The notes beneath the pieces were generated by a model. The model saw nothing but the letters and a program-made list of their open reading frames with translations, did no database searches and was not told where the DNA came from. The translations under genes and the position numbers were made by a program. From Alistipes sp. (lineage in GTDB: Bacteria > Bacteroidota > Bacteroidia > Bacteroidales > Rikenellaceae): DNA of 36,718 bases. Below, in pieces: positions 32,952-36,718 of this stretch. The stretch spans positions 1-36,718 of the forward strand of contig JAGBXX010000033.1 of NCBI GenBank assembly GCA_017629035.1, in the 5' to 3' direction. The first letter of the stretch is position 1. Every line of letters begins with the position of its first letter.

Positions 32952-34961
32952 TTAGTGTTTTATCGAACCGTGATAGATGTAGTGTCCTGTAATCTTAACA
33001 AGGAAGCCACCACCTGCGGCCATATCTATATTAATACCTCTCTTTATATACTCTTTTGCCGTAAGTTCGATATGCTGATAGTCGCTGCCATCTGTTGCGG
33101 CATTAGGGCCATCAATATAGATATCAACCCTCTCTATCGCATAGTCAAGGGGATACCCCGCAACACGAACTGTACGAGGGGTATGACCATTAAGTCCTGC
33201 GTGGTAGATAGAGCCATCCTCGGCTACTGCATCTCCGACGATATACTCGCCAATCTCACCATCGTAGAAATTTTTCCTACGCCACACCGTAGGTATCTCC
33301 GCAACGAACTTAGTGTACTCTGGCTCCTTCTCGTAGTTTGTTGGCGAGTCGCAGAGCATCGTAAGCGGTGCATCGTAGAGGATATACATAGCAAGCTGGT
33401 GGCAACGTGTTCCCTGGCTCATAGGGCGTGAGTAGTCGGGGTAGTAGTAACCCTTGGCAGCATTGCGCATAGCACCCTGCGTGTAGTCCATAGGGCCTGC
33501 TGCACCACGGATAAATGGAAGCGTAACATCGTAGGTTATCTGGTCGTGCTCCGCACCGAGCCACTTCATAGTCTCAAGGCCGTGAACACCCTCAAAATTG
33601 ATGGCATTGGGGTAAGTTTTATTAAGACCCGTAGGCTTGTAAACGCCGTGATAATCAACGAGCATGTGGTACTTTGCAGCTATCTCTGCCAAGTCGTAGA
33701 CAAACTCCACCATCTCCTGGTCATCACGGTCGAGGAAGTCGACCTTCCAACCCTTAACGCCCATCTCGGAGTAGTGCTTACATAGGCCCTCAATATCACG
33801 GTTTAGTGCCCAGTAGCCCGCCCAAAGAATAATGCCCACGTTGCGCTCGGCAGCATAGTCAACAAGCTCTTTGATGTCGATCTCGGGCACTACTTGCATA
33901 AGGTCGGCAGCAAGATTTACCGACCAGCCCTCGTCCAAAATAACGTACTCGATGCCGAAGCGTGAGGCGAAGTCTATATAATATTTATATGTATCGTTGT
34001 TGATACCAGGCTTGAAGTCTACGCCCTCCAAACCCCAGTCGTTCCACCACTCCCAGGCCACCTTACCAGGCTTTATCCACGAGGTATCCTCCAAGCGGCA
34101 CTCGTCGGCAAGATACCGTACAAGGTCGTTGTTGGCTAAATCTTTGTTCTCCTCGCCAATTGCTACAATGCGCCAAGGGAACGAGCGTGCGCCGTGGCAC
34201 TCGGCGATATAGTCGTGGCGTGACTTTACCATACCCTGCAACATATTGTGACCACCCTGCTCCACCTCCTTAGGGCGTGGTGCGAACTCGGTATCGAGCG
34301 TTCCGTCGCCATCACGATTTGAGAGGAACATTCCTGGATAATCTTCGAGGTTAGACTCTGATATCCATAGCTTTACATCGCCACGCTCGACAACGATAGG
34401 GGCAAAAATCAGACGTCGCCAGTCGATATCCTTAAGTGATGTATGGGTGTAGGTATTCTCGAAAGATGTTTCAAACTGCGTAGCGTAGTCAGAAGTTGCA
34501 TCGGGGCGGAAATTAACATAAGGTATCCACGCCATATCCTCCTCGCTGAACGAGAACTCCGCCAACTCATCTACGATTTTATACTCGCCGTCAACATTTG
34601 AAATAAAGCGGTAGGCAACGCCATTGGCGTAGGCACGAACCTCAACGCTGTAGTCACCAAAGTTGACCACAGCACCGCTATACCGTGAGTCATAGTTGCC
34701 GTAATCACCACCATCACTTCGCTTGATTCGTGCACTCTTAATACCCTCGCCCCAAAGACCTCTGTCGGTAGTCATAGTAAGGCGTGAGGGGGCGACAACC
34801 TCCTTATCGCCGAGGTGAGCCGACCAACGCAGCGTGCCATCGCTCCAATCAAGAGTAATAGTACTAAGCTCTTTGGAATAGCACACACGCACACTCTTCT
34901 TACCATAGGCAAAACCTACGGTAAGCAACAAAAGAGTGAGTATGGTAAACAGCTTTCTCAT
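32952..34961 (-). CDS. GH97 alpha-glycosidase, probably retaining
   Basis: This 669-residue exported enzyme has a Sec signal of about 20 residues (1-20) and the GH97 layout: beta-super-sandwich, (beta/alpha)8 barrel with WEWWNDWG (303-310) and YVILDEGW (339-346), and a C-terminal domain. KVDFLDRDDQ places Asp408 where retaining members (BtGH97b-type alpha-galactosidases) have their nucleophile, and Glu463 fits the acid/base. The inverting SusB type lacks this Asp. Substrate is therefore more likely alpha-galactoside than starch, by inference. It lies 21 bases after rlmN and 4 before GH92. Confidence 0.9.
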   Translation of the reverse strand: MRKLFTILTLLLLTVGFAYGKKSVRVCYSKELSTITLDWSDGTLRWSAHLGDKEVVAPSRLTMTTDRGLWGEGIKSARIKRSDGGDYGNYDSRYSGAVVNFGDYSVEVRAYANGVAYRFISNVDGEYKIVDELAEFSFSEEDMAWIPYVNFRPDATSDYATQFETSFENTYTHTSLKDIDWRRLIFAPIVVERGDVKLWISESNLEDYPGMFLSNRDGDGTLDTEFAPRPKEVEQGGHNMLQGMVKSRHDYIAECHGARSFPWRIVAIGEENKDLANNDLVRYLADECRLEDTSWIKPGKVAWEWWNDWGLEGVDFKPGINNDTYKYYIDFASRFGIEYVILDEGWSVNLAADLMQVVPEIDIKELVDYAAERNVGIILWAGYWALNRDIEGLCKHYSEMGVKGWKVDFLDRDDQEMVEFVYDLAEIAAKYHMLVDYHGVYKPTGLNKTYPNAINFEGVHGLETMKWLGAEHDQITYDVTLPFIRGAAGPMDYTQGAMRNAAKGYYYPDYSRPMSQGTRCHQLAMYILYDAPLTMLCDSPTNYEKEPEYTKFVAEIPTVWRRKNFYDGEIGEYIVGDAVAEDGSIYHAGLNGHTPRTVRVAGYPLDYAIERVDIYIDGPNAATDGSDYQHIELTAKEYIKRGINIDMAAGGGFLVKITGHYIYHGSIKH

Positions 34962-34982
34962 AGCTCCTTCATTCTAACTATT

Positions 34983-36011
34983 TTACCTCTTTTCGGCAGT
35001 TGATAGTAGTCCGCACGCAGCCTCGATATCCTCGCCACGTGAAGCACGGAGCGTAGTCTGAATACCACGCTTAGTGAGTGTATCACGGAACTCGATAATC
35101 TTCTCTAACTCAGGAGAGTAGAATGGCGAGTCGGGAATCTTATGGAAGCGGATAAGGTTGATACGACACTTTATGCCGTCGAGCAACCTCGAGAGCTCCT
35201 TGATATGGCGCATCGAGCAGTTCATGCCCTCAAGCACAATATACTCGAATGATACTCGGCGCTGGTGTGTGAAGTCGTAGCGACGCAAGATGTCGCAGAC
35301 CTCCTTAATAGAGTATGAGTTCTCGATAGGCATAATCTCCTTGCGCTCCTCGGGGAAGGGGTTGTGTAGCGACACGGCGATATGCACCTTCGATTCATCG
35401 AGAAGTCGTGGCAGGGTGCGAGCAACACCCGCAGTAGACACTGTGATACGCGTTGGCGACCAGGCCATACCCCACTCCGAGGTAAGGATGTCGAGCACAC
35501 GCATGAGATTGTCGATATTATCCAGAGGCTCGCCCATGCCCATGAAGACAAGGTTGGTAAGCTGGTCACGCTCAGGGATGGAGAGTATCTGGTTGATGAT
35601 CTCCGTAGCTGAAAGATGGTGTCTAAAGCCCATGCGACCCGTAGCGCAGAATTTGCAACCCATCTTACATCCCGCCTGCGACGATACGCAGAGAGTCATG
35701 CGCTCACCATCGGGAATAAGCGCCGACTCGATATACTCGCCCTCGGAGGTGCGGAAGAGATACTTCTTGGTGCCATCGACCGAGGTCGATACCTTGAGAG
35801 GCGCCGAGAGTCCAAGCTCGCAGTGCTCCTTAAGGCGCTCACGTGCCACCTTCGAGAGGTTGGTCATGGCGTCGATGTCGGAAACAAAGCGTGTATATAG
35901 CCATCCTGCGATCTGCTTGGCAGCAAATCGAGGGAGCTCAAGTTGCTCACATAGCACTTTAAGCTCATCGAGCGAAGCTCCGTAGAGTCGAGGTTTAAGG
36001 GTCTTAGTCAT
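34983..36011 (-). CDS. rlmN: 23S rRNA A2503/tRNA A37 methyltransferase
   Basis: This 342-residue radical-SAM enzyme makes 2-methyladenosine in 23S rRNA (A2503) and some tRNAs. The radical-SAM cysteines are Cys115, Cys119 and Cys122 (CKMGCKFC), SAM binding uses GMGEPLDN (158-165), and Cys108 and Cys333 match the methylation-cycle cysteines of RlmN. It is the first gene of a run continuing with GH97 and two GH92 genes. A -7-like box (TAATTTTG, minus strand 36037-36044) lies 25 bases upstream of the ATG. Confidence 0.96.
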   Translation of the reverse strand: MTKTLKPRLYGASLDELKVLCEQLELPRFAAKQIAGWLYTRFVSDIDAMTNLSKVARERLKEHCELGLSAPLKVSTSVDGTKKYLFRTSEGEYIESALIPDGERMTLCVSSQAGCKMGCKFCATGRMGFRHHLSATEIINQILSIPERDQLTNLVFMGMGEPLDNIDNLMRVLDILTSEWGMAWSPTRITVSTAGVARTLPRLLDESKVHIAVSLHNPFPEERKEIMPIENSYSIKEVCDILRRYDFTHQRRVSFEYIVLEGMNCSMRHIKELSRLLDGIKCRINLIRFHKIPDSPFYSPELEKIIEFRDTLTKRGIQTTLRASRGEDIEAACGLLSTAEKR

Positions 36012-36036
36012 ATCATCACAGGTGCAATACCGACTA

Positions 36037-36044
36037 CAAAATTA
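36037..36044 (-). promoter_or_regulatory. -7 box of the rlmN promoter
   Basis: On the minus strand TAATTTTG lies 25 bases before the rlmN ATG. No TTTG is found at the usual distance upstream. It may also drive the glycosidase genes downstream. Confidence 0.45.
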
Positions 36045-36097
36045 ATAAAAATTAAATATTTTTTAGAGTATAATGAGATTTTTTGGAATTTTATATA

Positions 36098-36105
36098 TAT
36101 CTTTG
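36098..36105 (+). promoter_or_regulatory. -7 box of the TonB gene promoter
   Basis: TATCTTTG is a perfect -7 element, giving a leader of about 97 bases before the ATG at 36209. The leader holds a GACGC/GCGTC hairpin. Confidence 0.6.
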
Positions 36106-36208
36106 CGTAGTGTAGTGCGCATTATGCGTGCGTGTGGACGCTCCGCAAGAGGCGTCAGCAGAAAATCAAAAATGGCTAAGTAATTAAAAACTAAAAAATT
36201 AACTATAA

Positions 36209-36718
36209 ATGGAGATTAAGAAATCACCTAAGGCGGACCTTGAGAACAAAAAGATGCTCTTTTTGGAGATCGGTCTAGTAATTGCACTCGCAGTATGTGG
36301 TGCAGCATTGGCTTTCAACACTAAGCCAGAACCAGAGCCATACACACCTCCTAAGCAGGATGTTCGTGAGCAGGAGTTCGAGATGGATCGTACTGTTCAG
36401 GAGCAGGAGCAGAAGCAGCCAGAGCAGCAGAAGGCTAAGACTCAGGTGCTCGCTGACGTGCTTACTATCGTGTCAAACGACACTAAGATTGACACACCAG
36501 ACCTCTTGTTCTCTGACGATGCTTCAGCATTCGACGACTTTGAGTTCGAGGTAGAGGAGGTTGTTGAGAACATTATCGAGGAGGAGATCTTCGTGACTGC
36601 CGAGGAGATGCCTACATTCCAGGGTGGTGACCTCTCGAAGTTCCGTAACTGGGTACAGTCTAACGTGAAGTACCCACAGATCGCTCTCGAGAACGGTATC
36701 CAGGGTAACGTAGTTATC
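36209..36718 (+). CDS. TonB-family energy transducer (partial, 3' end cut)
   Basis: The first 170 residues of a gene that runs off the window. A short charged N-terminus is followed by one transmembrane helix (about 17-36), then a long proline-, glutamate- and glutamine-rich periplasmic linker with EPEPYTPPKQ and repeated EQEQ stretches. The visible end has the start of the TonB C-terminal domain: a block ending in YPQIALENGIQGNVVI, which matches the YPxxAxxxGIxGxV core. It should couple the proton motive force to outer-membrane TonB-dependent transporters. The stop codon and final beta strands are outside the window. Confidence 0.88.
   Translation, partial: MEIKKSPKADLENKKMLFLEIGLVIALAVCGAALAFNTKPEPEPYTPPKQDVREQEFEMDRTVQEQEQKQPEQQKAKTQVLADVLTIVSNDTKIDTPDLLFSDDASAFDDFEFEVEEVVENIIEEEIFVTAEEMPTFQGGDLSKFRNWVQSNVKYPQIALENGIQGNVVI

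Overview
The window reads as chromosomal DNA of a Bacteroidales bacterium. The evidence is the recurring TAnnTTTG (-7) boxes, often with TTTG about 19-21 bases upstream (the Bacteroidetes sigma-ABfr promoter), glycoside hydrolases GH92 and GH97, a DUF5606-type protein, lipobox and Sec signals on many genes, and the general lack of Shine-Dalgarno sequences. An Alistipes/Rikenellaceae-like genome is my best guess; this is inference, not a search result.

Layout. 1-360: tRNA-Leu(UAG) on the minus strand with its terminator, and beyond it an inverted copy of the tRNA 3' end. 361-3378 (+): a FAD-dependent dehydrogenase and a sodium/solute symporter. 3365-9273 (-): a PQQ-type beta-propeller protein, an exported esterase-like hydrolase with three LysM domains, dxs (isoprenoid precursor synthesis) and a patatin-like lipase. 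9493-11570 (+): pyrH, a membrane-anchored TlpA-type thioredoxin, frr and a strong terminator. 11695-13800 (+): aspartate kinase, a CAU-anticodon tRNA with an unusual T-loop, and a DUF5606 gene, the last two with terminators. 13813-17214: a CotH-like lipoprotein (-) divergent from a membrane-bound TPR/HTH regulator (+). 17215-17666 has no protein gene but holds a complete promoter and a terminator, so it is a candidate small RNA. 17667-19814 (-): an MscS-type channel and a WG-repeat exported protein.

20026-24345 is the most interesting part. A fatty-acid synthesis operon fabH-fabF-fabG (-) is divergent from a gene for a four-helix membrane protein with a C-terminal LytTR DNA-binding domain (+). 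Between the two promoters lie three nearly identical 12-bp direct repeats at exactly 20-bp spacing, filling the space between the two -33 regions. I propose a membrane-located one-component regulator that controls itself and the fab operon.

24351-28362 (-): yitT-like membrane protein, priA and comF. 28525-36011 (-): rlmN followed with tight spacing by GH97, GH92 and GH92, a glycan-degrading set without SusC/SusD. The window ends inside a TonB-family gene (+).
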